A DNA stretch of 64,000 nt from Opisthorchis felineus (lineage: Eukaryota > Platyhelminthes > Trematoda > Opisthorchiida > Opisthorchiidae). Of this stretch, positions 1-12,300 are shown piece after piece. Below the pieces are notes generated by a model that saw nothing but the letters and a program-made list of their open reading frames with translations, was not told the origin of the DNA and searched no databases. The position numbers and the translations under genes were made by a program. The DNA lies in the NCBI GenBank assembly GCA_004794785.1, contig SJOL01009743.1:801456-865455 (forward strand), given 5' to 3'. The stretch's first letter is position 1. The number at the start of each line of letters is the position of its first letter.

Positions 1-1487
1 CATCTGTGTTGACAAGGGACTAGATGGTTTTCCCAGGAGTGGTTAAGGATGACGACTTGTCAAGATCAACTCACAACGAATCCCTAGATGATGCGTGAAG
101 TATGTTCCGAGTTCTGGCAGCATCTGATTGCAGCAACAAGTGGCTCTTGCTCGTACGCTGGATTCTCTCTGCATTGGTGTATGTTGTCTGTCAGAGCTAA
201 GAATACAGGACGCAAGTACTATGATAGGACTGGCCCCCTCGCTCTCTTCTAGATTTCGGCTGCGAATCTCGTGATGCGGAGGCCTTTGCAGCTGGGAACG
301 CAGGGATGGGTATTGTGTCGAGCCGCTGAAGGAAAATTTCTCTGCTTGACTGGATACCCGTTGGTTTTCAGCCCTTTGCCGTTAGTTTAGCAATGTTTAT
401 GAAATAATCTCGAGAAAGTGTTGTCAATGACACACTGACTGATTACGCCCCGACGGAATGTATCTGTGCCAAATGCAGTTTCAGTGACGTTCTAGGTGCT
501 CCTTTACAGCTGACTAAAAGCTCAGGCGTCGTGGTTGCTGGTGACGTGAACGCTGAGGTAGGTAGACTAAACGCTGTTAAGAATCAATCGGGTGGTCGTC
601 TGTGGGGTTGTGTACAAGACGCACGGACAACGGAGAGCGCTCGTCACAGATGTGTGCCGTGCGTAGACTGTTCTTTTCCAGTACGAATTTCCTTGACAAT
701 GTAGTGTCCACCAACGAACCATCCCCGAATCCAAATACGCCACTTCACGATCAGTTGTCGGTGGCGATGGTCGATCACTTCCTACCGCTACTTCTGGAAT
801 ACCAGCGTGAACTCCGATCATGCCCCTGCCCGCTGCTGCTTTTCATTGCGCTTTTACGCAAAACGCGCACACCTCACCAAGCTATTCAGAAGCTAGTGGA
901 TCCAGAAATCAGACGAAGCTATCAGAACCGCTTCCTCGAATGCCTGTCGGACGCTCCAATGTGGGATATTAACAGCTACTAGAAACAGATATACAAAGCA
1001 CGACTGAAAGCCGGTACCACACAGCCGACCTCATCCAAACATTTGATATCTGATAGGACCTTGGCTTTACTTGAGGCCCGGCGACAGGTTCCTCCTGGTC
1101 GCAACCACAACTCAACCTGACGCATCAACTGACGCCGGGTAAAGCTAAGTGTCCGTGCAGACCGCGAAGCTTAGTGGATCCGAAAGGCCGAACAAATGGT
1201 AGATGAAAAAATGCTGGAAACCTCCGCAAGCTGTTCCGTCTGATTCGTTCGACTGGTTATTGGAAGTTTCTTGTCAGCGAAACTGTAAGGGACTCAAATG
1301 GCTCTGATACCCAGCAAAGAACGTTTGGACCGTTGGGCACAGTACTTCGAACAACAACTTTGACCATCTACCTCGAATCCGGAATGCCGGCCTTCAGCGG
1401 TAAGGTGGGCTGGGAATGTGGAGCCCCCTTCACCCCCAGAATTGTTCGGCTGTATATATCTACTCAAACGTTATCGTGCTCCTGGTC
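1..1487 (+). mobile_element. RTE2 LINE, 5' part with endonuclease domain, decayed
   Basis: Remnant of an RTE-type non-LTR retrotransposon (called RTE2 here). Across several frames it reads as an apurinic-type endonuclease: an AGDxNAxVG-like motif lies near 528-570 (VVVAGDVNAEVGRL), and RTDNGERSSQMC follows near 620-660. The segment 1320-1487 matches the linker between endonuclease and reverse transcriptase. Stops and frameshifts show it is dead. It runs off the left edge and is interrupted at 1488-1503 by RTE1; the rest resumes at 4800. Family assignment rests on motif recognition and on agreement with the other copies in this window. Confidence 0.8.
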
Positions 1488-1503
1488 TTGTCGACCTTCC
1501 TCC

Positions 1504-4500
1504 GACCTAAAGCTTGTGGTTGTCGGGCTTCTGTGCTGCAATACGGGCTGGAACTCAGTTCCTAAAGATTCAACCGTGCCAGGAAGACCAACGTGGAGCA
1601 ACCCGACGAAGAGCAGCCTGTCCCCGCACTGTCAGTAATCGTATTGCAAGGCGGTCTTGAGGCAAAGTCGTACCGTCCTCTGCGATAGGAGTGCGAAGGC
1701 AGTAGGGCGTTTCCCCCAGGCGTCCATATGGAGGCAGCAATGCTGCCTTCCCTAAAAGAAGGACGGCTTAGAAAAGGTCGGCTCTAAAAACCGCACACTG
1801 ATCGCCCAACGGCTGACCGTGACCACCGGTGCATTATTCAACACGGTTGAAAACCAAAGAGTTTGGTGCTGCTCAAAAGGCACCTGCTGTGCGCAGCTAC
1901 GCTAGGAGTGAGACGGTAACGCCTCAAGGCCGAAAGCACCTTGCCTTACTCGACTGGATACTAGTAAACAGTCGTCTTTGCGTTGTGCAGTTTGTCTGCC
2001 TCAATTAAGCTCAATGCAGGTCGATGCACCAAACGGTGTTTATTTGTCGTGCCAACGTAAGCCCCGACAGACTGCAGTTCTGAGACAGAATGACGGGTTT
2101 TATCAAGGTTTGTCATGACTACTTCGGTCAGAAAGGAAGACGGACATAGTAATCCTGGCGGGCGATATGAATGCCCAAGTTGGACGAATGAGTGCGGAAG
2201 AAGCGCAGTTGGTTCGTGGATTTGGAGTCGATTTTGGGCGCACGGGTAATGAGGAGCGACTGTTTCAGTTGTGTGCAGATCATTGTCTGTTGCTGGTTAG
2301 TAGAAACTTCCAACACAAACGCTCATATCAAGTTACTTAAAGGCCAGCAACCACAAGACAGTCATGGACTCAGTCGGACCATGTGGCTATCAATTACCGA
2401 TGGAGGACGTCAGTCAAAGCTTGTCGTTCTTTCTGGTGTACGCAGCTTGACTCTGATCGTGCCATTGTGCGGGCCCGGCTATCACTTCCGTTTCCATTAG
2501 CATTACGCGTGCGAAAGCAGAGTAGTTCCATTCATCAACTCAGACAAGTTTTCGTAACTGAATAGCATCGAGCCGACCTGGCTAGAAAGCTACTGGAAGT
2601 GCACAGTGATGCGTATGACAAAGATTGCTTGGAGGCTGAATGGAAGCGGGTTAAAGAAGCCATGCTCTCGGTTTTCAGAACTGTCTGTCCAAGCCATCTG
2701 ACTCGATCAAATGAACACTAGATATCGTCGGGATCAGCAAATCTTATTGCTTCCAGAAAGGCCATACCAGCAACTAGCGACTGTGTGACCCCTCAAACAC
2801 CCGATAATCAGGAGCTTGAAGAACAGTAGAACGCTGGTGGGTTTCGAAGGCCCGGAAAATGGAGTAGGCTTTCGCTGCAGGCGACAGCCGCGCCCTATTT
2901 CAGCTAATTCGGTCAACCGCTCAAAAGAAGGCACGCGTCAGTGGAACAGTGTGCAAAAAGACGGACCTGCAGTTCACTCCCCCAATCGTCGTCTTGAGCG
3001 ATGGGCTGAACACTTCCAAGAACAGTTCAGCTAGTCTCCTTCAGCACAGCCACTGGAAGAACCCAGCGGGCCTGAATGGATCATCGATACCAATCCTCAA
3101 GCGCAACAGGGCGCCTGACGCGGATGGGCTGTACTCCGCACTCTTCAAAGAAGGTGGCGATGTCCTGGTAAAATCTAACATCCATACTGCAGAAGATTTG
3201 GAACGAAAACAGAACGCCAGCCGAATAGAGCTCCTCGATCGTCACCCCAGTTTTCAAAAAGGGTGCGAGAATGTCATGCGAAAACCATCTTGGCATCAGG
3301 CTGGTATCCGTCGCATCTAAGGTGCTCTCTCATTATTTTGCGCGGCCTCATCGCTTATCAGACGAGAGACTCGTTAGAATCAAGCTGGATTTCGCCCTCG
3401 TCGAGGATACATCGACCATATCTTTACATTAAGACAAATTCTTAAACAGCGCTACTGCTTCGAACGTCCCACGTTGGTTGTTTTTCTTGATCTGAAATCT
3501 GCTTTCGACTGTCGATCGTGGGAAACTGGCGGTGTCTGGCAATTAAAGGTGTCCCTTCCAAATTTATATCCCTTACGAAGGGTGAGATGGCTCAGTGGTT
3601 AGAGCGCGAATTTACTGACCGAAATGTCCCGACCTCGGCATCTCGACTTCCCCTGTCTAGACTTGGGCAACCTGGCACTATCCCAGCCATCATGCTTCCT
3701 TTGGGTGGCATGGTAGCTAGGCACCGAAAGGGTGTTACAGCTGAACGGTTTTTATATCCCTCATGAGGGCTGTGTGTGCAAGCTCCTGTGGGCGCATACA
3801 AATGTACGGCAAACTTTCGCCTGAGTTCACCACGTCCAGTGGTGTAAGACAAAGTTGGCCTCTCTCACCTTTCCTCTTCAATTTTTTTATTGATATGTTG
3901 CTTGGAATTTCTCTGCCTGCCTCTGAAAACTCGGGGGTTGAAATACTCGCGGGATGCAGCTACAAGACTGGGTGCGACCAAACCCAAACTTCATACTTGT
4001 AGACGAGCCAATCGACGTGGTAGATAAATTTGTTTACCTGGGCAGCTGTATAAGTTCCGGTGGACTGGCTGGAGGTGAGGTTATTTCTCGAATCGGAAAG
4101 GTCAGGGCAGCTTTTGCCAACCTCCGACACCTATGGCGCCGGCGTGACGTCAGTTTGTCTGTCCAGGGAAGAGTTTACCCTGCGGTGGTGCGATCCATAC
4201 TGCTTTATGGATCAGAGACGTGGCCTGTACGCCCAGAGGACGTGTTAGTGTTTGACCATCGGTGTCTCTGAAGCATTGGTCGGGTCTGGTGGGAACATCA
4301 GATTAGTAATACAAAGGTACGCCAGATGGTTTTGGGAGTAAGGAACTCTCCCGCGATAGATGAATTACTCACGCTTCATAGATTACGCTGGTTAGGACGT
4401 TTACTCCGCATGCCAGAATACCGTCTGCCTCGCAGGGCCCTTTTCGCCCAGCCCTGTGCTGAGTGGGAGTGACCGAGAGGTGGACAGTGTATGACCTGGT

Positions 4501-4783
4501 TACGAAGTATGGAAACACTAACCAGTAAACTTGGTCGCGTCCTAGGCTCAACTCACAAATGGTTAATGATGCTGGCAGAAATGGCCTGGTCGCGCAGTCA
4601 GTGACGCTCATGTATCAAAGCTGTCGCCTTCAATGCGCGGCTACCCAGTTCCCGAACTAACCAAACATGCCATCGCCTCCAAAGCTTGGCTGTATGTCCC
4701 ACACTCTCCCACTTTCCAGTGACCAAAACTGTAGCAGCTGGGATCATTGTGCAGATAGCTGATAAGTGGATTGATTGATTGAT
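1504..4783 (+). mobile_element. RTE1 LINE, near full-length, inserted in RTE2
   Basis: About 3.1 kb of RTE-type LINE plus a 0.19-kb SINE insertion. The order is a 5' region (1504 to about 1950, matched by the minus-strand copy ending near 8860), endonuclease (LAGDMNAQVG near 2153-2185), a linker, reverse transcriptase ([17 protein letters not shown] near 3840-3890), and the C-terminal region (FVYLGSCISSGG near 4030; LLYGSETWPV near 4200). It ends in a short ATTG-repeat tail at 4764-4783, as RTE elements do. It is flanked by a 16-bp target-site duplication, TTGTCGACCTTCCTCC (1488-1503) and TTGTCCACCTTCCACC (4784-4799), with two mismatches. The stretch that should carry the catalytic YADD box is deleted (the sequence jumps near 3950), so the copy is inactive. 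Confidence 0.88.
3582..3750 (+). mobile_element. SINE-A copy inserted in RTE1
   Basis: tRNA-derived SINE (SINE-A here). The head contains an A box (TGGCTCAGTGGTTAGAGCG). The body ends in GGCACCGAAAGGGTGTTACAG, which forms a small hairpin, then CTGAACGG. It is bracketed by a 19-bp target-site duplication, TTTATATCCCTTACGAAGG (3563-3581) and TTTATATCCCTCATGAGGG (3751-3769), with three differences. Removing the insert restores the RTE1 reverse-transcriptase reading. The B-box region is damaged in this copy. Confidence 0.88.
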
Positions 4784-4799
4784 TTGTCCACCTTCCACC

Positions 4800-6466
4800 T
4801 GTTCTGTTCAAGAATGGCGACGAATTCTTCAATCAGTACTTGTCTAGGCTATTAGCGTTTACGTGGGAGAAAGGGACCGTTCTAGGTAAATCGATAATAG
4901 TGCCTATTTTCAAAAAAATACTCGCAGTGAATTTAGTAACCACGGTGTCAGTCCGACTCCCCTGCTTACAGGGCTTCTAGCGTCGATTATTCTTCGTCAT
5001 CTTACTGTGTCACGGGACTCCTTGACCCATGAGCATCAAGCCATATTTGGATTGGGTAGAGACTGCGTTGACCACATCTTGACATTCCGCCGGATTTTGG
5101 AGCAACGCCATATTTACAGACGATCTGGTGCGTTCGATTCTGTCAATCGGTCAGTGCTGTTAACTACACTTTTTCGAAAGGTTGTGCCTCAGAAGTTGTG
5201 AACATAATCCGGTTCCTATATTCACACACTTCTGGGCGTGTGAAAGTGCATGGTGTTTCCTCTAATAGCTTCCCCTACGAAAAGCGGCTTCTGGCAAGAA
5301 TATCCACTCCTTCCATTCTTGTTCTTATTCAGCATCGATAATATAATGAGACGAACTCTGGGAGGTCTTCAAAATCCCGGTATTTGAATGGTTGCTGATG
5401 AGAACCCTGTCGATCTAAGGTACGCAGACGACGCCGTCTTCATGATTGCAGATAAAGGCAAAGCACAATCCCAGTTGAATAAACTGACCGTCATCATGCC
5501 AACTTTCGGTTGCGTCTTGCAGTCTCTGAACACGTCCCCTGTAAGTCAAGGAGAAGCCCTGGAGGTTGTGAAAATTTTTGCATGTCTTGATGGTAGTATT
5601 AGCTGTCACGAGAGTATGTCCGATGAAGTTGGTACACGAATCCTAAAGTTCCGAACCACGTTTGCTAAGTTCCTAGCCTCAAAGGCATGTTACTGGGTCA
5701 CAGGGATCGCGTGTACCAGGCTACAGTAAGGGCTGTATTTTTACATGGTTACGAGATGGCCTGTGCGAACAGATAACGTGAGATGTCTTCAGGATTCAGA
5801 CCGCCCATGTCTCGGAAATTTTGCTGGCGTCAGATGACGTCAACGAATTCGTAACGAGGTAATTAGAAAACGGGTATTCGGTTGTGTGGTGGGTACTTCA
5901 GTCCCAGAAAACCTCCAGCACCGTCATCTGTGTTGCCTCGTCCATGTGCTACGCATGCCGAAACATCACCTACGGAGACGAGTGTTGTTCTCCATGCCTC
6001 CTTCAGAATGACGCAAACTGCGAGGTATACAGCGTGCGAATTGGCAAGAGTGTGAATTAGATTACGAAGAGTTTGGATGTTCTTCGTGCGGTCCGCCTCC
6101 GGGGCGAGATGGCTCATTGGGTAGAGCGCGAAATTACTGACCGGAAGGTCCGTGGTTCGAACCCGGCCTCTGCATCTCGACTTCCCCTGTCTAGGCTTGG
6201 GTGGCCTGGCAGTTAGGCACCAAAAGGGTGCTACAGCTGAACGGTCCGCTTCCAGGATGGGGTCCCAGTCACTCCTGCTGCGCTTGGCTAGAGACATTTC
6301 AGGAAATGGCGGTTGATAGATGTCATTGGCGTTCGTGATGTCACTTTCTTGCAGATTGTCTGATTGAGCGCTTGGCGCTTTAGGCACCTCAGAATGCTTA
6401 CGACACACCAGCATCAGGTCCCCTCCCTCACCCACTACTTTCTCTTCCTTTTCACGCTAAGGTTTC
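4800..6466 (+). mobile_element. RTE2 LINE, reverse transcriptase and C-terminal part
   Basis: Continuation of the RTE2 copy broken at 1487. The reading resumes in the linker (LFKNGDEF near 4804) and goes into the RT fingers (IIVPIFKK near 4890). A catalytic YADD box is still present at about 5421-5432. The C-terminal cysteine/RNase-like region common to RTE elements follows at 5500-6460. Many frameshifts and stops are present. A SINE-A copy interrupts it at 6101-6242 and an RTE1 3' fragment abuts it at about 6467. Confidence 0.82.
6101..6242 (+). mobile_element. SINE-A copy inserted in RTE2
   Basis: SINE-A with the best preserved tRNA-like head in this half of the window: A box GATGGCTCATTGGGTAGAGCG and B box GTGGTTCGAACCCG. 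Part of the body is deleted internally. The flanking 11-bp target-site duplication is GGTCCGCCTCC (6090-6100) and GGTCCGCTTCC (6243-6253); removing the insert rejoins RTE2. Confidence 0.88.
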
Positions 6467-6857
6467 GCATGCCAGATGACCGTCTACCTCGCAGTGCTCT
6501 TTTTGCCCAACCCTGTGCTAAGTGGAATTGACCGAAGGATGGACGGTCTATGACCAGGCAACTAAGTATGTAGAAGCTAACCAGTAACTTCACTGAGGTT
6601 GACAGCTACCGTCTCCCTGGATGAGGATTCTAGGAGTAAATTCATCAATGGTTAATGACACTGGCGGACGTGGCTCAGTCACGCTTTCAGTGGCTTGCGT
6701 GCATCGAAGCTACCGCCGTCATTGCGTGGCCGCGAGGTTTCTCGTTCCCTCAGTGTAATATATAATGTGAACTAATTTATCATGCCGTCGCTTCCGGTGC
6801 TTGGTTCTATCTCCCACGCCATCACATTTTCCGGTGGCCGAAACGGTAGCAGCTGAT
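6467..6857 (+). mobile_element. RTE1 LINE 3' fragment
   Basis: 5'-truncated RTE1. The C-terminal coding region (RMPDDRLPRSALFAQPCA, near 6468-6520) and the 3' untranslated end ...CCGAAACGGTAGCAGCTG match the end of the 1504-4783 copy. It begins abruptly inside RTE2 sequence, as expected for incomplete target-primed reverse transcription. Confidence 0.75.
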
Positions 6858-6868
6858 ATAGCTTCGGG

Positions 6869-7051
6869 CCGTTCAGCTGTAACACCCTTTCGGTGCCTAA
6901 CTGCCGTGCCACCCGAAGGAAGCACGAGGGCTGGGATATTGCCAGGTTGCCCAGGCCTAGACAGGGGAAGTCGAGATGCAAAGGTCAGGTTCGAACCACG
7001 AATCATGCGGTCAGTAAATTCGCGCTCTATCCACTGAGCCATCTTTCCCCC
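6869..7051 (-). mobile_element. SINE-A copy with perfect target-site duplication
   Basis: Complete SINE-A on the minus strand (tRNA-like head near 7050, conserved ACAGCTGAACGG end near 6872). It is flanked by identical 11-bp repeats ATAGCTTCGGG at 6858-6868 and 7052-7062. The intact duplication suggests it is one of the younger insertions here. Confidence 0.9.
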
Positions 7052-7099
7052 ATAGCTTCGGGTGGCTTGGAAGCTATGCTTCGAACTTTCGCTGTCCCG

Positions 7100-8860
7100 C
7101 AGCGCTCCATCTCAATCCTTAGTCTTCATTATTCGACTTTTGAAGGACCTGCGCGCGCCATCATAGTCTTTTGTTGCTGATATAGTTTCCCTCGCAATAA
7201 CGTATCGTGACGAGATCCAGTGTTCATCTGTGACGTGCGAGAGGCCTCGGTTCAAAAGCTGTTAGCTTCATTTCTTTCACCCTTTCCCCGGTCGTTATCT
7301 AAGTCACCAATGTTACCATTTCGTCCGTCGAGTTCTGAGAGCTTCTCAGTCAACTCAACTGTACATTATTTGGTTACAGAAAACACTTCGAGCGAAGGAC
7401 TGAATGTTCTTGCAGCAACCAGCGTGTCCCAGAGGGAAACTGCGTATAAGCATTTACCTGTACAATGCCGTGGTCAGGGTCAAGTGGTGTGCTTCGAAAT
7501 GAACGACGACCATGTATGAAAGTTACCCACCGGCAACTATAACATGATCCAACAGGCCTGGTTTGCAGTTGCTGGCCTCCAAGTAACTCGGTATGAGCGC
7601 TTACTGAAAGTTTGTACTAGCTAGAAACAATTATGCCCAAAACGTAACTGAAGAAGTCGCCCCTCATTATCTGTGTTGAGCGTCTACCCCGAATGGGTCG
7701 TTAAGACGGGCCTCCTCGGGAATCCGTCAGCCGAATATGACATGCAATTCACATGTCAGAATCGCGATATCTGTACTCCTCGCTGGCCGGAGCAATCGTG
7801 ACAAGTTTTGATAGAAGCTGTGTTTCTCAGAGCTGCCATCTGCCGGAGCGTATGCTGATACAGAACGACGCTTGGGTGATTGACAACCAACGGAATCAGA
7901 AAGAATTGGCTGAGGAATTTGTGGGACGGGGTCAGTGAATGCAGAACTGTAAAGGAAAATGATACTTTCCGATTACCCAGGCTGAAGTAGGAGATTTCGT
8001 TGAGGTACCTCGCCCTAAGCCTTTGACTCAAAAGTCTGGCCCACAGGACAATCATCAATAACAAATGTTCAGCTGTAACACCTTTTCGGTGCCCTGCTGC
8101 CAAGCTACCTGGGAGATGCACGAGGGCTGAAATACTGCGAGATTGCCCGAGCGTAGACAGGAGCAGTGGAGATGCCTGGGGTGGGTTCGAACCAGGAACA
8201 TTCCGGTCAGTAGCTTCGCACCTTAACCACTGAGGTATCTCGAGCGCACAAAATTGGGACAATGTAGTTTTTTTCGAGGATTATGTCCAGCCTCTGGTTC
8301 AAAAGTCGTGAGGCCGCAGTTGCTGGGAGTTTTCTTGAGCAAAAGGCTCAATAGTCTGACCCACTTGCCTGCAGGGGGGACTAGCCCGACCCATGGGTCC
8401 TAATCCCAATGCGGTTATGCATAGCGGGTACCCTCTGAGCAACACCAGACTCTGGTTTTAAAAGCATTTCGACCGTAATGTGCTGGCGGTTACAATCAAC
8501 CGTTGAGTAATCGGTGTGTTCTGTTTTTAGGGCCAACCTTTTCTAATCATTCCTGGAAGAGAAGGCAGTATCGCTGCTTCTATAAATATGGACATGGTGG
8601 TCGCCTGAAGAAACCTTAATATCTCCGCTCTTCGTAAACACCGCCCCCACCCCCTTAATGCTTTCTCATCCCCACTGCAGAGGATAGTACGAATTTACCT
8701 CCGGGTCGCCCCGCAATGCTATTTCTCACAGAACGGCGACTCCTTCTTTCTGAGCTGCTTCGCATTGGTCTTCCTGGCATGACCGAACCGTAAGGAACTA
8801 AGTTCCAGCCAGTAGAGTCCGCAGGATTATTGCAGCACTTAAGCATCACCATCATTACAG
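7100..8860 (-). mobile_element. RTE1 LINE 5' half (5' region plus endonuclease), decayed
   Basis: Minus-strand copy of RTE1. Its 5' region (8860 down to about 8280) aligns with 1504-2000 on the plus strand, sharing GGCTGGAACTYAGTTCCT and GTGCCAGGAAGACCAA-type blocks. Below the SINE at 8061-8245 the endonuclease continues: VSAYAPADGSSEKHSFYQNL near 7800-7860, TDNEGRLLQL near 7670, then KRSYRVTWRPATAN near 7580. It is frameshifted throughout. The left boundary is approximate. Confidence 0.75.
8061..8245 (-). mobile_element. SINE-A copy inside RTE1
   Basis: Diverged SINE-A: the 3' end ACAGCTGAACAT is near 8068, the B box GGTTCGAACCC near 8185-8195, and the A-box region with CCTCAGTGGTTAAGGTGCG near 8215-8235. 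No clean target-site duplication was found. Confidence 0.8.
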
Positions 8861-9373
8861 GGTGGCACTTATGGGTCTGTCTTTTTGTGAGGTGGTTTTT
8901 TTATTATGTACCTCCAGGGGAAGGTTTTAGCTAAGTGACAGGGTTTCATGATGGACTGACGAACGTTAAACACTTGCATGCGAGCTTCATTGTCCATATA
9001 TTGAAGGATGAAATAAAATGGTAATTAGCAATAGCCTTGGAAATGTTCATCTTTATTTTTAGTGGTCATAGCCATACTGTGAGGTACTAATGTTCGGTAT
9101 ATACATACATACCCTAACTTCAGATGACTATACAATGAAACACTGGCGCTAATCACGTTGTTGGCCCTTTAAAAGACCACTCTTATAGAGGCCAGTTCAG
9201 TCGTAAGATAAGTCAAATTATCCGTCGGAAGGACCACCGCGTTGCAAACATCAGTGGGAGAAGCATCAGAGTCATCAGTGCAAGTCTAAGTTCGCCAGCG
9301 TCGTTGCTTGGATTGCCTATTTTTAATGCACTTTTTGCGTCTTTCCGTCAACACACACTTGCTTTTATTTCAG
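8861..9373. other. Non-coding stretch upstream of first recognised SMG1 exon
   Basis: No repeat or gene recognised here. The end (TTTTATTTCAG, finishing at 9373) is a good 3' splice site, so this is probably the tail of a SMG1 intron rather than the gene's promoter. Confidence 0.5.
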
Positions 9374-12300
9374 GGATTCATATGCCAATACGTTCATCGA
9401 GGAATCCTACCGCCGGAATTACTCCCGCGAATTCGATCCAGTCATCCAGATTCACCAACGACAAAACCTAGAGTCCAGTTGTATAATCAAGGCGCACCGA
9501 CGCTGTCAACTGTTTCTAATAACATTCTCACCCCTGAGGAACGCAGTTTTGTAGTGGCGTCATCTTACGAAAGTGCTGTAACTAGCTCCCATGCCTTGAT
9601 GAATCAGTTGCAGTGCCAGTCTTCAAGCTATGATTTGGAACTAGCAAGACGAAAGCGGGAGCTTGCGCGACGACTTCCGTCAATTCCTGGTTTGTCGCAG
9701 ACCTCCTCTGGAATCATTGTACAGCAAACCCAACGGCTCGCTCGAGCTGATCTCCCAGTAAACGACCGTTTGGATGCCCTGTCGCAAGTAGTCAGTGCGT
9801 TACCAATAAAGAATTTACTTGGTAGTGTGTCTCACGATGGTGTCCACTTCACAGGGATATCCATTGGCTCAACAAATGAACCATATCTGCGCCTTTTTGA
9901 AGCATGTATGTGTGAAAGTCACTGTCCAACTTCACTTGCCATTCAGCTTAGTCACCTCTCCGTTCTTATGGCTGCTTTGGGCAACCACAAATCCGCGTCG
10001 AATACGACGACGGACGGTGGACAGACACCCATGTCGTCAACTACATCCTACGTTTGCAGGCTTTTGCGAAAACTTATTTCTAAGAACAACCCACAGTACC
10101 GTACTGGAATCCTGGCTCATTTGTCTCGTATGCTTTCCCATAACTCTTCTGTAATCCATGATTGCGCCACCAATTTGCTTCCGGATCTGGCCAATTTCGC
10201 TCCTACCATTCTATCTACCCTCGTGCGGTTGGGTGAATCTTTGGATCAGCCAATTAATGTGACCCGCCTGACCAGTTTTGTTGGCCTTATTGGACGACGA
10301 TTAGTCGACGCCACATCGGATGACGTTTTCGAACTATGTTCTGCACGGTTTTCGGACCTAGCTGACATTCTGGTTGGGTGGGGTGTCGATCCAAGCAGCA
10401 TACCACGAGGCATTAAGCTGGATACCATCCATCGTGAACTTTGTTTCGGTTTGGCGAACTGGTGGCTTGAGCCCCCGATTGCAAGCTCAACTGTGGCTGG
10501 TCCCGCACCCATCGTTCCTGACAAGTTGAATCCTTTGCTGATAAAAAGTATACGACAGATGCTTTGCCATCTCTTGGAAGACAGTGAGAGTGCAATGAAT
10601 ACAGCTATATCCGAATGTCCTACCCTTCATAGTCGTACAATCCAAGTTGTGCCGACCGACGTCAAGCCCTTATCCGATCCAACAGCATCGCTGACGTCAG
10701 TCCGTTTATTCCTTTCCGTACTTGCTGGAATCGCTCAAGGTGTCTCAGTTCGGCTCACTGCTGGTGGTGTGAATGCTTCGCTTGGACATGTACTCCGCTT
10801 ATCTTTACAGGAGCGCTGTGAGTGGGGTGAACGACTACTCCAATTGCTAAAGTCGGCACATGCATGTTTACGTTCTTGGCCGCACAACCAGATTGTCATG
10901 TGGCACCCTTCGCACGTTGCAAGCGCAAGCGCACTTCACATATCTTTGTCAGTCATCGATGGTATTGAGAATTCAGTTTTGTGTTTGCTCACTTGTCTGA
11001 TTCGATCCGATGAGAAGGTATCCGTATTGCTGCGACAGGTTACAGACTATCTGAAAAGCCGTTTGTTAGATTTCACTCACTTATCTTTGACCCCAGAAAC
11101 GTTGATGTCGCTCTTGCGTCTAATCAGTCTTGTTACGACGAGATTTTCAAACCAGGTCATTGCACTGGAGTACCTACGTACTTACTTCGGCCCGCGTTCT
11201 CTGTTGCATTCCTACAAAACAGTTTTTCGTAGTGGACCAGATCAAGAGCCTCCCTCTTGCATGATCTTGAAAACGATGAAATACCTTGTATCGTTTCCAA
11301 ACCTTGTGGAGGAGTTGAGCCAACTGACATTTCTGGATTTGGAGCAGGCTATGCATTTCTTTGCGTCAAATACTGAGGATCGACCATCTTTGGCTCCATC
11401 TAGCTGGGAGTCGTTGGCTCTGTTCAGCCTTTCCCTTTTATCTCATCTACTTAGATCCACTGAGAAAGCTTTCAAAACCAATATCCGACTTCGCTTACTT
11501 TCAGGCTTAGAACACGATGGTGTTTCCATATGGAATAAGCTTCCCGTTCGTGTGCGAATAGCTCTACTGGCGATCGTAACGGACCAAGATGTGGCTGCTT
11601 TGTCCCAGTCGGCTGAACTTTTGCGACGAAGTTCCGATTTTGTCGGAGTTCAAACGCCATCACCCTTGGAGTTCGAGTTGATTGCCCATTTTATGAAAGT
11701 CAGCATAGAGCAGTGCAATTCTGCTGAACAGCGCTGCACCTTGTTATCTGATCTCTGTACATTGGCACTGAAGATTCTGGATTCACAATGTCCACAAACA
11801 TCTTCCATCAACACTTTTCTACTCTGTGTACGAACTCTGATCGCTCATTCGTTTGTCGAACGGAGTCAAATTGTAAGTCCCTGCATAGTTCGCTTAGCTG
11901 AGGTAGCCGTCTCCCATGGCTGTACACAAATCAGTGAGGCTGGAATGGATTTGTTGCTTGCAATAAGCAATTCCCGTTTAAACGCTCGATTTTATGGCGT
12001 ACCTCAACCAATTCTCAGCTGGTTCATTAGTCGGCGTCCTGATCATTCGGCGACGGCTCTTGTCACTCCAGCCACAAAGTCGCATTCCAATCTTACCGGA
12101 CTGGTTGTATCCGTTAGTGCTTATCCTAGTTTACCTGCGGTTGCCGGTGTTCTGGGAATCCTCACCCGCGGCGCCCCTCATAGTTGCACGAAGCACTCTA
12201 GTCGCCTGAAGCTGCTCCACAGTCCCTACGATTGGATTCGTCGGCTGACGTATTTAATGTCTCCGTTACCAGCGGATATGATTTCCGGAAGACGTTTGCT

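Noticed and set aside
5390..5405. Hammerhead core CTGATGAG in RTE2
   Set aside because: It is followed by no GAAA at the proper distance and no complementary stem; it is part of the LINE coding sequence.
6100..6175. tRNA gene
   Set aside because: A and B boxes are present, but the sequence continues into the SINE body, is flanked by a target-site duplication, and recurs at a dozen places; it is a SINE head.
5863..6435. 190-codon minus-strand open frame
   Set aside because: It is antisense to the RTE2 C-terminal region and runs through the SINE-A at 6101-6242; its 'peptide' mirrors repeat sequence.
7756..8262. 168-codon minus-strand open frame
   Set aside because: It spans SINE-A and decayed RTE1; the endonuclease signal is in another frame, so this is not a host gene.
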